Shown one piece after another: positions 1-7,928 of a stretch of 28,509 bases of DNA. The notes beneath the pieces are model-generated. The model worked only from the letters and a program-made list of their open reading frames with translations. It did no database searches and was not told where the DNA came from. The position numbers were made by a program, and so were the translations under genes. The stretch is from an uncultured Acetatifactor sp. (lineage in GTDB: Bacteria > Bacillota > Clostridia > Lachnospirales > Lachnospiraceae), in NCBI GenBank assembly GCA_910585615.1, contig CAJUFO010000057.1, positions 1 to 28,509 on the forward strand. Reading direction: 5' to 3'. Position 1 is the first letter of the stretch; every line of letters starts with the position of its first letter.

Positions 1-256
1 AAGTATTGATTTTTCAATGTACGAATCCCACTTTAGATGTGGGAAGTTTGAGTTACATAGCCCACTATGCGCCCTTCATTTGACCCAAATCTCCCACAAA
101 TTGTGACGCACATCTGGCAGAAAGCAATTTTCAAACACGCTCTAGTACCCCAATGCATGAATCCTTGAGCAATCAGCACCCGCTGTCCGGACCCCACAGG
201 CAAAAAGCCCTCCCGCCTGCTTTCTGCCCCCGCGATCCTGTTTCATGTCCTATAGT
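1..256. other. Intergenic region at left edge, no gene seen
   Basis: No open reading frame with a ribosome site was found between the window start and the malQ terminator. The only structured element at the far left is a short hairpin (see the IS-end entry). Weak self-complementarity near 205-222 (CAGGC and GCCTG) lacks a U-tract and is not called. Confidence 0.5.
20..50 (+). mobile_element. Possible right end of an IS200/IS605 (TnpB) element
   Basis: Positions 26-31 (TCCCAC) and 39-44 (GTGGGA) form a perfect 6-bp hairpin with a 7-nt loop, followed by AGTTTGAG. From memory, a GAATCCCAC-loop-GTGGGA hairpin just after the tnpB stop is typical of the 3' end of the guide RNA and right end of IS200/IS605 elements. 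If so, tnpB lies just left of the window on the plus strand. Only the hairpin is visible, so the call is tentative. Confidence 0.35.
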
Positions 257-299
257 ATACAAAACTGCCGGGCCATAAACCACATGCGCCCGACAGCTT
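257..299 (-). terminator. Rho-independent terminator after malQ
   Basis: On the minus strand, CTGTCGGGC (296-288) pairs with GCCCGGCAG (273-265) with one U-G wobble and a 14-nt loop, followed by TTTTGTAT. It starts 9 nt after the malQ stop, so it closes the pulA-peptidase-malQ unit. Confidence 0.8.
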
Positions 300-304
300 T
301 CTTC

Positions 305-2032
305 CTATTTCTCCTGTTTCGGCGCTTCCGCTTTGCCGGTTCCCTTCCCTGAAATCTCTTCCTGCTCTTTCGCAGCGGCCTTCTTATCTTTCGTCCCTGC
401 CGCTCCTTCTGCCTTCTCCGGAGCCTTCTTCTCCTTCTGCGCCTTTTCCAGAGCCTCTTTCTCCGCCTTCTCCAGCGCTTCCTTTTCTTCCCGCTCTTTC
501 TTCAGCTTCAGCTCCTTCTTCTCGTTCTCCTCCCGCTGCTTCTCCTCGGAAAGCCTGCTGCTGATCCTGGTGAGGCGGTAGATTTTCTCGATTGCCCCGT
601 CGGACATCATGTCCGAGGACATCCGCCACTCCCAGTTCCCCCCAAGGGTGGAGGGGTGGTTGATCCTGGATTCCGCATCCAGCCCCAGGTAATCCTGGAC
701 GGGAATGACGCAGGTATTGGCGCTGCTCATCATGGCCATGCGGACAAAATCCCAGTATTTCTCATCGTCAGGCGTGGAGGCGTTGTCCATGTACTCCGCG
801 GCGAAGTCCTTGGACTCCTGGTCCAGCCCCTTGTACCACTGCACCAGGGTCTCATTGTCGTGGGTGCCGGTGTAGACCACGCAGTTCCTGTCGTAGCTGT
901 GGGGCAGGTAGTCCGTCTCCTCCCTGGGGTCGAAGGCGAACTCCAGCACCTTCATGCCGGGATACCCGCTGTCCTTTAAAAGCTGCACCACGGAATCCGT
1001 CAGGAAGCCCAGATCCTCCGCGATGATCTCCTTGTCCCCAAGCTGCCTGCGCAGGGCGTGGAAGAGCTCCATCCCCGGGCCTTTCTCCCAGTGGCCCCGC
1101 TCCGCGGTCTCATCCCCGAAGGGAATGCTGTAATACTCGTCGAAGCCGCGGAAATGGTCTATCCGCACCACGTCATAGAGCTTGAAGCAATGATCCAGCC
1201 TCTGGCACCACCAGCGGAAGTCCGTCTGCCTGTGGTAGTCCCATTTGTACAGGGGATTCCCCCAGAGCTGTCCTGTGGCGGAGAAAGCGTCCGGCGGGCA
1301 GCCCGCCACGGCGATGGGCTGGAAGTCGGCATCGAACTGGAACATCTCCGGATGGGCCCAGGCATCCGAGGAATCGAAGGCCACATAAATCGGAATGTCC
1401 CCGATGAACTGTATTCCGTTATCATTTGCGTATTTTTTCAGTCTCTTCCACTGGACATGGAATTCGTACTGGAGGTACTTGTAAAATTCGATGTCGAAAT
1501 AGCATTCCCTCCTGTAGTAGTCCAAGGAGTAGTCCCAGCGCTTCTTGATGTCCTCGGCCCATTCCTCCCAGGCGGCCCCGTCAAAGCGGAGCTTCACTGC
1601 CATGAAGAGGGCGTAGTCCTCCAGCCAGTCCGCATTCTCCTGGACGAAGCGGATGAAATCGGGATTCTGGGCGATATTGCTGCGCTCGTAGGCCAGGTGC
1701 AGCAGGGGGAAGCGCTCCTCATAGATCTTGCCGTAGTCCACCTTGGCAGGGTCGTCCCCGAAATCGCAGGCCGCGCATTCCTCCTCGGTCAGCAGGCCCT
1801 CCTCAATCAGGACCTCCAGGTCGATGAAATACGGGTTCCCCGCAAAGGAGGAGAAGGACTGATAGGGAGAATCCCCGTAGCTGGTGGGCGACAGGGGCAA
1901 TATCTGCCAGTAGCTCTGGCCCGCCTCCTTCAGCTTGTCCACGAAATCATATGCCTCCTTGGAGAAGCAGCCGATGCCGTACTTTGACGGCAGGCTGGCA
2001 ATGGGAAGCAGAATACCACTTGCTCTCTTCAT
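305..2032 (-). CDS. malQ: 4-alpha-glucanotransferase (amylomaltase, GH77) with charged C-terminal tail
   Basis: This cytoplasmic enzyme moves alpha-1,4-glucan segments between maltodextrins and releases glucose. The GH77 fold spans about residues 1-494. It opens with the family start SGILLPIASLPSKYGIG. The catalytic residues are visible: nucleophile D292 in VRIDHFRGF, acid/base E339 in IIAEDLGF and D392 in THDNETL. GH77 proteins are usually near 500 aa, but this one is 575 aa. Residues 495-575 are almost only K, E, A, Q and G and look like an extended helix or disordered tail. There is no signal peptide. The ATG at 2032-2030 has only a weak upstream CAGGG. It is last in the run after pullulanase and the C39-like gene and fits a glycogen or maltodextrin degradation unit. 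Confidence 0.95.
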   Translation of the reverse strand: MKRASGILLPIASLPSKYGIGCFSKEAYDFVDKLKEAGQSYWQILPLSPTSYGDSPYQSFSSFAGNPYFIDLEVLIEEGLLTEEECAACDFGDDPAKVDYGKIYEERFPLLHLAYERSNIAQNPDFIRFVQENADWLEDYALFMAVKLRFDGAAWEEWAEDIKKRWDYSLDYYRRECYFDIEFYKYLQYEFHVQWKRLKKYANDNGIQFIGDIPIYVAFDSSDAWAHPEMFQFDADFQPIAVAGCPPDAFSATGQLWGNPLYKWDYHRQTDFRWWCQRLDHCFKLYDVVRIDHFRGFDEYYSIPFGDETAERGHWEKGPGMELFHALRRQLGDKEIIAEDLGFLTDSVVQLLKDSGYPGMKVLEFAFDPREETDYLPHSYDRNCVVYTGTHDNETLVQWYKGLDQESKDFAAEYMDNASTPDDEKYWDFVRMAMMSSANTCVIPVQDYLGLDAESRINHPSTLGGNWEWRMSSDMMSDGAIEKIYRLTRISSRLSEEKQREENEKKELKLKKEREEKEALEKAEKEALEKAQKEKKAPEKAEGAAGTKDKKAAAKEQEEISGKGTGKAEAPKQEK

Positions 2033-2056
2033 AACTATTTACCCTGTCCTTTCTTA

Positions 2057-2091
2057 GGAATTTCTTTCACAATTCCCTGCGTTCCAACGCA
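2057..2091 (-). promoter_or_regulatory. Two small hairpins in the malQ leader
   Basis: The gap before malQ holds two perfect inverted repeats: GGAATT/AATTCC (57-62 and 71-76 of the 2000s) and TGCGTT/AACGCA (2078-2083 and 2086-2091). Neither is followed by a U-tract in the minus direction, so they are not simple terminators. They may limit readthrough or stabilise the message between the peptidase and malQ. Confidence 0.3.
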
Positions 2092-2109
2092 CGTTTGTAT
2101 CCTGATTGA

Positions 2110-2772
2110 TTACGGCTCCCCTTTCGGGAAAGGGACTGATGCGTCACGGGAAACCCGAAAAAAGGTATGTCTGTACAGCGGCATCCTCAGCATGGAAGTG
2201 TTCCAGAGCCTTCGGAAATCCGCGTTCTCCACTTTCCGATTGTAACCATTCCCGCTGCAGTTCGACAGCTCTGCCAGAGAGTCCGCCAGGAAAAGGCCTG
2301 ACTCGTCATAGCCTACTACAGGAACATAGTGCAGCCATTTCCTGCCGGGATATGTGCGGATGAGAACGATGGGAGGGGTCCCGCCGGCAATCTCCCTTTT
2401 CAGCGCGTTCAGGTTTCCGGTGCAGTAGACCGCTTTCAGGCCCTGCCGGGCCAATAGCTTCTTAACGCCCCGCGGGTACACGGAACCGTCCCTGCGCCTG
2501 CACGGCATTTCCCGGTACAGCCCCTCACCGGACGCATCCTGTCCGAAATGCCGCAGCACGAAAGCGGAGGCATAGGCGGAGCACTCCATGGCCGACTGGA
2601 AATCGATCCGGTTCGGGCCTGTCGGCAGGAACCGGGACGGATAGCATCTCCGGGCAAAGCACGGGCGTAAAACCCCCATCAACAGGCAGTCTACTATCGT
2701 GATGACCATAACTGTCTGTAGAACGGCTGCCGCCAAAAAACGGAGAAAAACCGGATTGCTGAGCATTCCCAT
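2110..2772 (-). CDS. Membrane-anchored C39-like cysteine peptidase-type protein
   Basis: The open frame extends upstream to 2955, but the start chosen is the ATG at 2772, because AAGGAGGG lies 8 nt before it (2788-2781) and the longer version would run into the pullulanase gene. The protein is 220 aa. An N-terminal hydrophobic segment (about residues 8-33) should anchor it in the membrane. The rest resembles C39-like peptidase domains: a candidate Cys in AMECSAYASAF, a candidate His in WLHYVPVVGYD and a following Asp in FLADS. Substrate and activity are unknown. C39 domains in ABC exporters cut double-glycine leaders, but no exporter or leader peptide is seen here. The gene starts 22 nt after the pullulanase stop and is probably cotranscribed with it. 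Confidence 0.75.
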   Translation of the reverse strand: MGMLSNPVFLRFLAAAVLQTVMVITIVDCLLMGVLRPCFARRCYPSRFLPTGPNRIDFQSAMECSAYASAFVLRHFGQDASGEGLYREMPCRRRDGSVYPRGVKKLLARQGLKAVYCTGNLNALKREIAGGTPPIVLIRTYPGRKWLHYVPVVGYDESGLFLADSLAELSNCSGNGYNRKVENADFRRLWNTSMLRMPLYRHTFFRVSRDASVPFPKGEP

Positions 2773-2794
2773 GAAATCGGCCCTCCTTAAGCCT

Positions 2795-4927
2795 CTATGA
2801 GGCAGCGTCTTCCCCCGCCCCTGTCTTCCCCAGGAGCATGCCGCTGCGGGCCGCCACCCGGATGGGTCCTTCCGGCAGTTCCACCTGTCTGCGGCAGTCC
2901 GCTTCCAGCCCGTCCGCCAGAATCTCCCAGCGCCCCGGTCCCGGACCGTCCTCAAGCCCCGGGCTTTCCTCGGCCCACATACTATCCTCCGGCAACCCTA
3001 CCGCGAAGTCCTCCTCGGAACCGTTATATACGATGAACAGCTCTTCCCATGGGGAAGCCCCGCTGCCGGGATTCCGATCTGCGCCGCTCCGATTGTCCAC
3101 CCGGAAGGACACCACGCCCTCCCTGTGTATTTCCTGGCAGCCGATCCGCTCCGCCGCGGAGGGGGATTTGTCGCACAGGCCCGGCAGCTTCTTCCGCAGG
3201 CGTATCAGTCCCCTGTAATACTCCACCAGTTCACTGTACTCCGCCGCCCTGCTCCAGTCCAGCATGTTCAGCTCCGGCGGGGCGCAGTAGCTGTTCTCGT
3301 CCCCCAGCTTCGTCCGCCCGAACTCCTCCCCCGCCTGGAGGAACAGATTCCCCTGGCAGGTGAAATAGATCAAGGCAGCCAGCCTGTTGGCGGCAAGCAC
3401 GTCCTCGTACCCCGCGGAGAAATCCGCATCCTCCCCGTGCATGGACAGCACCAGCTTATCCCAGAGGGTGAAATTGTCGTGGGCCGACACATAGTTCACT
3501 ATCTGGCCGCAGCTTTTGGGCACATATCCGGCCCCGCCCTCCCGCCAGCCTGTCACTCCCTGGAGGACAGCCTCCTCGAACCCCGTCCCTCCGTTGACGA
3601 ATCCGGGAGCTGTCCCGTCGAACACGCTGCCCTTGATGGCATCCCTGGTATCGTCGCAGAAGATGGCGATGCCCTCCTGCAGCATACCCACGTTCTTCTT
3701 CACCGCGGCCGTGGTCCCCTCCTCCATGGGGGAGGGCCCGGCGCTCCAAGGCTCTCCGTAGAGCAGCTTCTCCCCGGGGCCGAATGCCTCGTCCAGCTCC
3801 CTGCGGATGCGGTTCATGAGCTCCACGGTCATCAGGCCCATAAGGTCGAACCGGAATCCGTCCACATGGTACTCCCTGGCCCAGTACAGGACGGAATCCG
3901 CTATGTAATTGTCCGCCATGGCCCGCCCTGCCGCGATGTCGTTGCCGCAGCCGGAGCCGTTGGACAGCTCTCCGTCCTCCCCCCGGCGGTAGTAATAGCC
4001 CGGAGCCGTCCGCTCCAGCCAGGAATCCCCTCTGTGGGTGTGGTTGTACACCACATCCATCACCACCCGCAGGCCCGCCCGGTGCAGCGCCTGGATCATC
4101 TCCTTGCACTCCCTGATCCTCACCGTTCCGTCACTGGCGTCCGTGGCATAGGAGCCCTCGGGCACATTGTAGTTCACTGGGTCGTAGCCCCAGTTGAACT
4201 GCCCAGCATCCCCCGCCTCGTCCACAGACCCGTAGTCGAAGAAGGGGAGCAGGTGCACATGGGTCACGCCCAGGCTCTTCAGATACGCCATGCCGGTAAG
4301 GGACGGGCCGTTGGCAGGACGCAGTCCTCCCTCGGGACACAGGCTTCCTGCAGCACCCGCGGCATCTGCGGAATGCGGGCTGCCCCCAGAGCCTCCCGCC
4401 CCGATGCCCTCCACCGTGAACGCCTTGTACTTCCCCCTGAAAGCTTCCGGCACCCCGCTGTCCGGGTCGTGGGAGAAATCCTTGATGTGCAGCTCGTAGA
4501 TGATGCGCTCCCCGCATTCCTCCGGGGCCGCATCCGACGAAAAGCCCGGCGGATCCGTCAGCGCCAGGTCCACCACCATGCTCCGTGCCCCATTGCAGCA
4601 GCAGCCCACAGCGTAGGGGTCGGCTGTCCGCCTGTCCTTTCCCTCCGTCCGTACTATATAATCGTAATACATCCCGTGAAGGCTCTCCGCAAATTCCAGC
4701 GCCCAGACTCCCCTGTCCTGAGGCTGCAGCTCCTTCTTCAGCCAGGCTTTGGAAGAGCCGCTATGGTACAGCCGCAGCTCCACCCGCTCCGCCATGGGGC
4801 TCCACACCTTGAATACGGTGCGCCCGTCCCTGCAGACCGCTCCCAGGTCTTTCCCGTCATACCCATATCTTTCGTCAAATTCCCTGCTGTAGGTCAAAGC
4901 CCCGTTCCGCTCCATATAGTCTGCCAA
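2795..4927 (-). CDS. pulA: Type I pullulanase / glycogen debranching enzyme (GH13 with CBM48)
   Basis: This enzyme hydrolyses alpha-1,6 branch points in pullulan, glycogen or limit dextrins. A CBM48-like domain covers about residues 20-115. The GH13 barrel shows the pullulanase signature FNWGYDP (244-250), region I DVVYNHTH, region II VDGFRFD with nucleophile D361, region III LLYGEPWS with acid/base E392 and region IV SAHDNF. The protein is 710 aa with no signal peptide, so it should be cytoplasmic. The start is a TTG at 4927-4925 with AGGAG 9 nt upstream; the nearby ATG at 4915 is a less well spaced alternative. Residues 174-210 form a Gly/Ala/Ser-rich insert before the barrel signature. It heads a likely three-gene unit with the C39-like gene and malQ. 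Confidence 0.93.
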   Translation of the reverse strand: MADYMERNGALTYSREFDERYGYDGKDLGAVCRDGRTVFKVWSPMAERVELRLYHSGSSKAWLKKELQPQDRGVWALEFAESLHGMYYDYIVRTEGKDRRTADPYAVGCCCNGARSMVVDLALTDPPGFSSDAAPEECGERIIYELHIKDFSHDPDSGVPEAFRGKYKAFTVEGIGAGGSGGSPHSADAAGAAGSLCPEGGLRPANGPSLTGMAYLKSLGVTHVHLLPFFDYGSVDEAGDAGQFNWGYDPVNYNVPEGSYATDASDGTVRIRECKEMIQALHRAGLRVVMDVVYNHTHRGDSWLERTAPGYYYRRGEDGELSNGSGCGNDIAAGRAMADNYIADSVLYWAREYHVDGFRFDLMGLMTVELMNRIRRELDEAFGPGEKLLYGEPWSAGPSPMEEGTTAAVKKNVGMLQEGIAIFCDDTRDAIKGSVFDGTAPGFVNGGTGFEEAVLQGVTGWREGGAGYVPKSCGQIVNYVSAHDNFTLWDKLVLSMHGEDADFSAGYEDVLAANRLAALIYFTCQGNLFLQAGEEFGRTKLGDENSYCAPPELNMLDWSRAAEYSELVEYYRGLIRLRKKLPGLCDKSPSAAERIGCQEIHREGVVSFRVDNRSGADRNPGSGASPWEELFIVYNGSEEDFAVGLPEDSMWAEESPGLEDGPGPGRWEILADGLEADCRRQVELPEGPIRVAARSGMLLGKTGAGEDAAS

Positions 4928-5121
4928 TCCTCATTTCTCCTGATTCCGGCCCGGCTCCATGCTGTCCGCCCGGTTCCGGTTTTACGCGCCGCTGCCGCTT
5001 TCCCCATGGCCCCAAGGGCAACGGCACCGCAGGCCATGGCCGTCCGTCCATCCATGCGCCCGTTACAGGCCGTCCGCTCCTCCCGGACAGATTCCATCCG
5101 CCCGGTTCCGGCGCTGTCTCC

Positions 5122-5150
5122 AGTTTACATCACTCCACCCGCAAAGTCAA
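5122..5150 (-). promoter_or_regulatory. Candidate promoter for the pullulanase unit
   Basis: On the minus strand TTGACT (5150-5145) is followed after exactly 17 nt by TAAACT (5127-5122). It lies just downstream of the response-regulator stop and about 190 nt before the pulA start, leaving a long GC-rich leader (4928-5115) with no gene. A separate promoter here would let the neighbouring AraC-type regulator act on the unit; that link is inference. Confidence 0.4.
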
Positions 5151-5175
5151 TCGCCGCGCCGCATCCATAAGCGAT

Positions 5176-6207
5176 TCATCCCCCTGTCCTGCCCCTGTTC
5201 TTCCGAAACTCCATGGGGCTGCAGTTCACCGCCTTCCGGAAGACGCGGTTGAAGTAGTAGATGTCATTGTACCCGGAGGAAAAGGCGATCTCCGTCACGG
5301 AATCCGAGCTGTTCAGCAGCAGCTCCTTGGCCCGCTCGATCCGCACCTGCTGCAGATAATCCCCGAAGGAAAGTCCCGAAAGCTTCTTGAAGATGATGCA
5401 GAAATAGCTCCTGCTGCAGCCGATGTATTCCGCCACGGTGCTGGTGGAGAGATCCTCCTCCAGATGCTCCTTCATGTAGATGACGGCCTTCAAAATCCTC
5501 TCCGCGTCGCTCCCCAGAGACCGGTCTGCCATGCTTTCGTATACTTTTGACCGGTAAGACGAAAGCCACTGCACAATCTCCTCCGTGTCGGAGAAAAGGG
5601 GCACCATGATTTCCGGCAGCTCCAGCATCCCCTCCAGCTCCCCGATATACCGGGCGATCATCATCTCCAGCCTCCGCACGTTGGACGCCTTGGGCTCCAC
5701 CTGCGAGATCAGCTCCTTCAGCCGCTCGAAGGCCCCGTCGGAGAAGAACCAGTGCTGGGTCCTGCACACCTCCCAGATAGCCGCCAGCTCCTCCCCCATC
5801 TCCTTGGGAGGCACGGCCTTGTTATTGCGCTGTTCGTATTTCTCCAGAATCCGCTGGAGGATGGCGTCCCCATTGTCCAGCTCCATGGAGGTCTTGGAGA
5901 TATAGTCCAGGCCCCCCAGCCGCAGGGTGGCCTGGACATAGGAGAAGTTCTCGAAGAAGGACAGCACCACGAACTGCACCTCCGGCTTGATCTTCCGGCA
6001 CTCCTCCATGAACTCGATCCCGTTCATCTCCGGCATGTCGATGTCCACGAACACCAGGTCCACCGGGTGCTCCCGGACGAACTGCAGGGCCGTCTTGCCG
6101 TTCTGCACGTCCCCCGCCACCACCATGCCGTAGGCCTCCCAGTCCATCAGGGACACCAGGCCCCGCCTGGCCAGTTTGTCGTCATCCACTATCAGAACCT
6201 TGATCAT
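5176..6207 (-). CDS. Response regulator, YesN type (receiver + AraC HTH)
   Basis: A 343-aa transcription factor of the two-component class. The N-terminal receiver has the acidic cluster VDDDK, the phosphoacceptor D55 in LVFVDIDMPEMNG and the conserved Lys near ISKTS. The C-terminal 100 residues form a double helix-turn-helix of the AraC family (STVAEYIGCSRSYFCIIFKK and VTEIAFSSGYND). The start ATG at 6207 overlaps the sensor kinase stop by 4 nt (ATGA), so translation is coupled to its partner. In this family the pair typically senses extracellular sugars and activates adjacent ABC transporter or glycosidase genes; likely targets here are the importer and the pulA unit. Confidence 0.93.
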   Translation of the reverse strand: MIKVLIVDDDKLARRGLVSLMDWEAYGMVVAGDVQNGKTALQFVREHPVDLVFVDIDMPEMNGIEFMEECRKIKPEVQFVVLSFFENFSYVQATLRLGGLDYISKTSMELDNGDAILQRILEKYEQRNNKAVPPKEMGEELAAIWEVCRTQHWFFSDGAFERLKELISQVEPKASNVRRLEMMIARYIGELEGMLELPEIMVPLFSDTEEIVQWLSSYRSKVYESMADRSLGSDAERILKAVIYMKEHLEEDLSTSTVAEYIGCSRSYFCIIFKKLSGLSFGDYLQQVRIERAKELLLNSSDSVTEIAFSSGYNDIYYFNRVFRKAVNCSPMEFRKNRGRTGG

Positions 6208-7928
6208 GTATGCTCCTTTGCTATCCGCACCGGAATGATGATGGTCACCTTGGTGCCCCTTCCGATTTCGCTGTTGATCGTCAGGATGGACTCTCCCTTA
6301 TAGAAGCCCTCCAGACAGTGGCGCACATAGCGCAGCCCGATTCCGGCCGTATCCCCGTCTCCGTTGTTCTTGTAGCAGAAGGGGCGGTTGAGCTGCTCCA
6401 GCTTCTCACGGCTCAATCCGCTGCCGTGGTCCTGGATGGTGATGACCGCGCAGTCCTTGCGCTCATCCTGGAATATCCGGATGTCCACCACCCCCATATC
6501 TCCCAGGCCGTAGCGCAGGGCGTTCTCGATCAGGGGCTGGAGCAGCATCCGGATTGTCTCCGTCTCCAGGTACTCCCCCTCCTCCACCTCCATGGTGGCC
6601 TCGAAGTCATACCGCTGCCGCTGGAGGTTGATGTACTTCTGCGCGATCTCCACCTCCGTGCGCAGGGTGCTGCTCTTCTCCTCCTTGCCCAGGTTGTAGG
6701 CCAGCAGGGACTTGAAGTCCGCCAGGAACCTGCTGATGGACTCCTGGTGCTCCAACTGGGCCATCCACTGCACGGAATTCAGGGTGTTCAGGAGGAAATG
6801 GGGATTGATCTGGTACATGAGCTTCTCCCGCTCGGTCTTCTGCCGCTCCTCTTCCTCCGTCTGCACTTTGGTCAGGAGGTTCTTGATGTCCACCTTCATC
6901 TCGTTGATCTTGTGCATCAGCTCCCTGAATTCCCTGACCTCCAGATCCTCGCTGACGGGCTCCAGCTTCCCCTCGCCCACCTCCTCGATCGCCTGTTCCA
7001 GAGATTTGATGGGGCGGCCCAGCATGTTCCTGGTGGCCAGCATGATCAGCAGGGCCGGAATCGCCGTGAGCACGCACAGCAGGAAAATCTTCTCATACCA
7101 TGCGATCATTTCTTTCAGGTACTCTTCCTGGGGCACACCGTTCACATAGATGAATCCCATATCCGACCGCCTTGCCACAAGATAGTAGTCACCGAAGCCC
7201 CCCGAAAAGCTGCCGTCCTCATCCAACGCCAGATCCAGGACCTGGTCCCGGGCGAACAGGTCGCTGTTGGAAAAAAGCACCTTTCCGTTTTCATCCAACT
7301 GCATGGAAAGATAGGAAGCGCCCCCCCTGGGCGCATAATCCTCTATATTGGATTTCATCTCGATGTAGATGTCCAGCGTCCTGCCGTCAAAGACCTGACG
7401 TTCCTCCAGCAGGGAGACTACAACAATCTCGCTGCTCTTCCTTTTGGATTTGTGGAGAGCCTGGAACTGGTTCTCCCCGATCTGCATCACGCATCCGGCG
7501 GCAAAATCCTTGTCCTTGAAGGCCACGCTGTCGAACAGCTCCTCCTTGGTGTCGCTGTCTATGTATATGGCCAGGTTCACATAATTATTGATGAAGCCGA
7601 TAGAGACAATCTCATCCTCCAGCTCCCGCCTGCGCTGGTATTTCTCGAAATTGTTCTCCGAATACAGGTAATCCTCCAGCATGGAGCCGATGCTGCCGTC
7701 CTCCCCCATCTGCTGCATCATGCGCACCATGGTGAAATAGCAGAATTCCAGATGGTCCATCTCGTTGCTCATGTTGGCCATCAGGGAATTCTCCAGGCGA
7801 TGCTGCTCGACGGACTGGATGGTGATGCTGGAGACCATGTAGAGGGAAAGGATGCAGGCCACCAGTCCGATCATGCTGATCAGGAGAATCCGTCCCTGCA
7901 GGGATTTCGTGATTTTTTCCCTCATCAT
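6204..7928 (-). CDS. Sensor histidine kinase, YesM type
   Basis: A 574-aa membrane sensor kinase. Transmembrane segments lie near residues 14-36 and 275-298, enclosing an extracytoplasmic sensing region of about 240 residues. A HAMP-like segment follows the second helix (RNMLGRPIKSLEQAIEEVG). The His_kinase domain has the phosphorylated H377 in YQINPHFLLNTLNSVQW. The ATPase domain has the N-box LIENALRYG and glycine boxes DHGSGL and GIGLRYV. It overlaps both neighbours by 4 nt: its start overlaps the PHP gene stop and its stop overlaps the response regulator start. The ligand cannot be read from sequence; a sugar is expected from the family and context. Confidence 0.93.
   Translation of the reverse strand: MMREKITKSLQGRILLISMIGLVACILSLYMVSSITIQSVEQHRLENSLMANMSNEMDHLEFCYFTMVRMMQQMGEDGSIGSMLEDYLYSENNFEKYQRRRELEDEIVSIGFINNYVNLAIYIDSDTKEELFDSVAFKDKDFAAGCVMQIGENQFQALHKSKRKSSEIVVVSLLEERQVFDGRTLDIYIEMKSNIEDYAPRGGASYLSMQLDENGKVLFSNSDLFARDQVLDLALDEDGSFSGGFGDYYLVARRSDMGFIYVNGVPQEEYLKEMIAWYEKIFLLCVLTAIPALLIMLATRNMLGRPIKSLEQAIEEVGEGKLEPVSEDLEVREFRELMHKINEMKVDIKNLLTKVQTEEEERQKTEREKLMYQINPHFLLNTLNSVQWMAQLEHQESISRFLADFKSLLAYNLGKEEKSSTLRTEVEIAQKYINLQRQRYDFEATMEVEEGEYLETETIRMLLQPLIENALRYGLGDMGVVDIRIFQDERKDCAVITIQDHGSGLSREKLEQLNRPFCYKNNGDGDTAGIGLRYVRHCLEGFYKGESILTINSEIGRGTKVTIIIPVRIAKEHT

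Noticed and set aside
2773..2955. N-terminal extension of the C39-like gene inside pulA
   Set aside because: It overlaps the pulA coding sequence out of frame, while a strong ribosome site supports the start at 2772.
3125..5170. Long plus-strand open frame (681 codons) opposite pulA
   Set aside because: It is a shadow of the GC-rich codon use of pulA; it has no ribosome site and no recognisable domain. The same applies to 1058-1987, 6210-8000, 9391-10749 and 10918-12093 on the plus strand.
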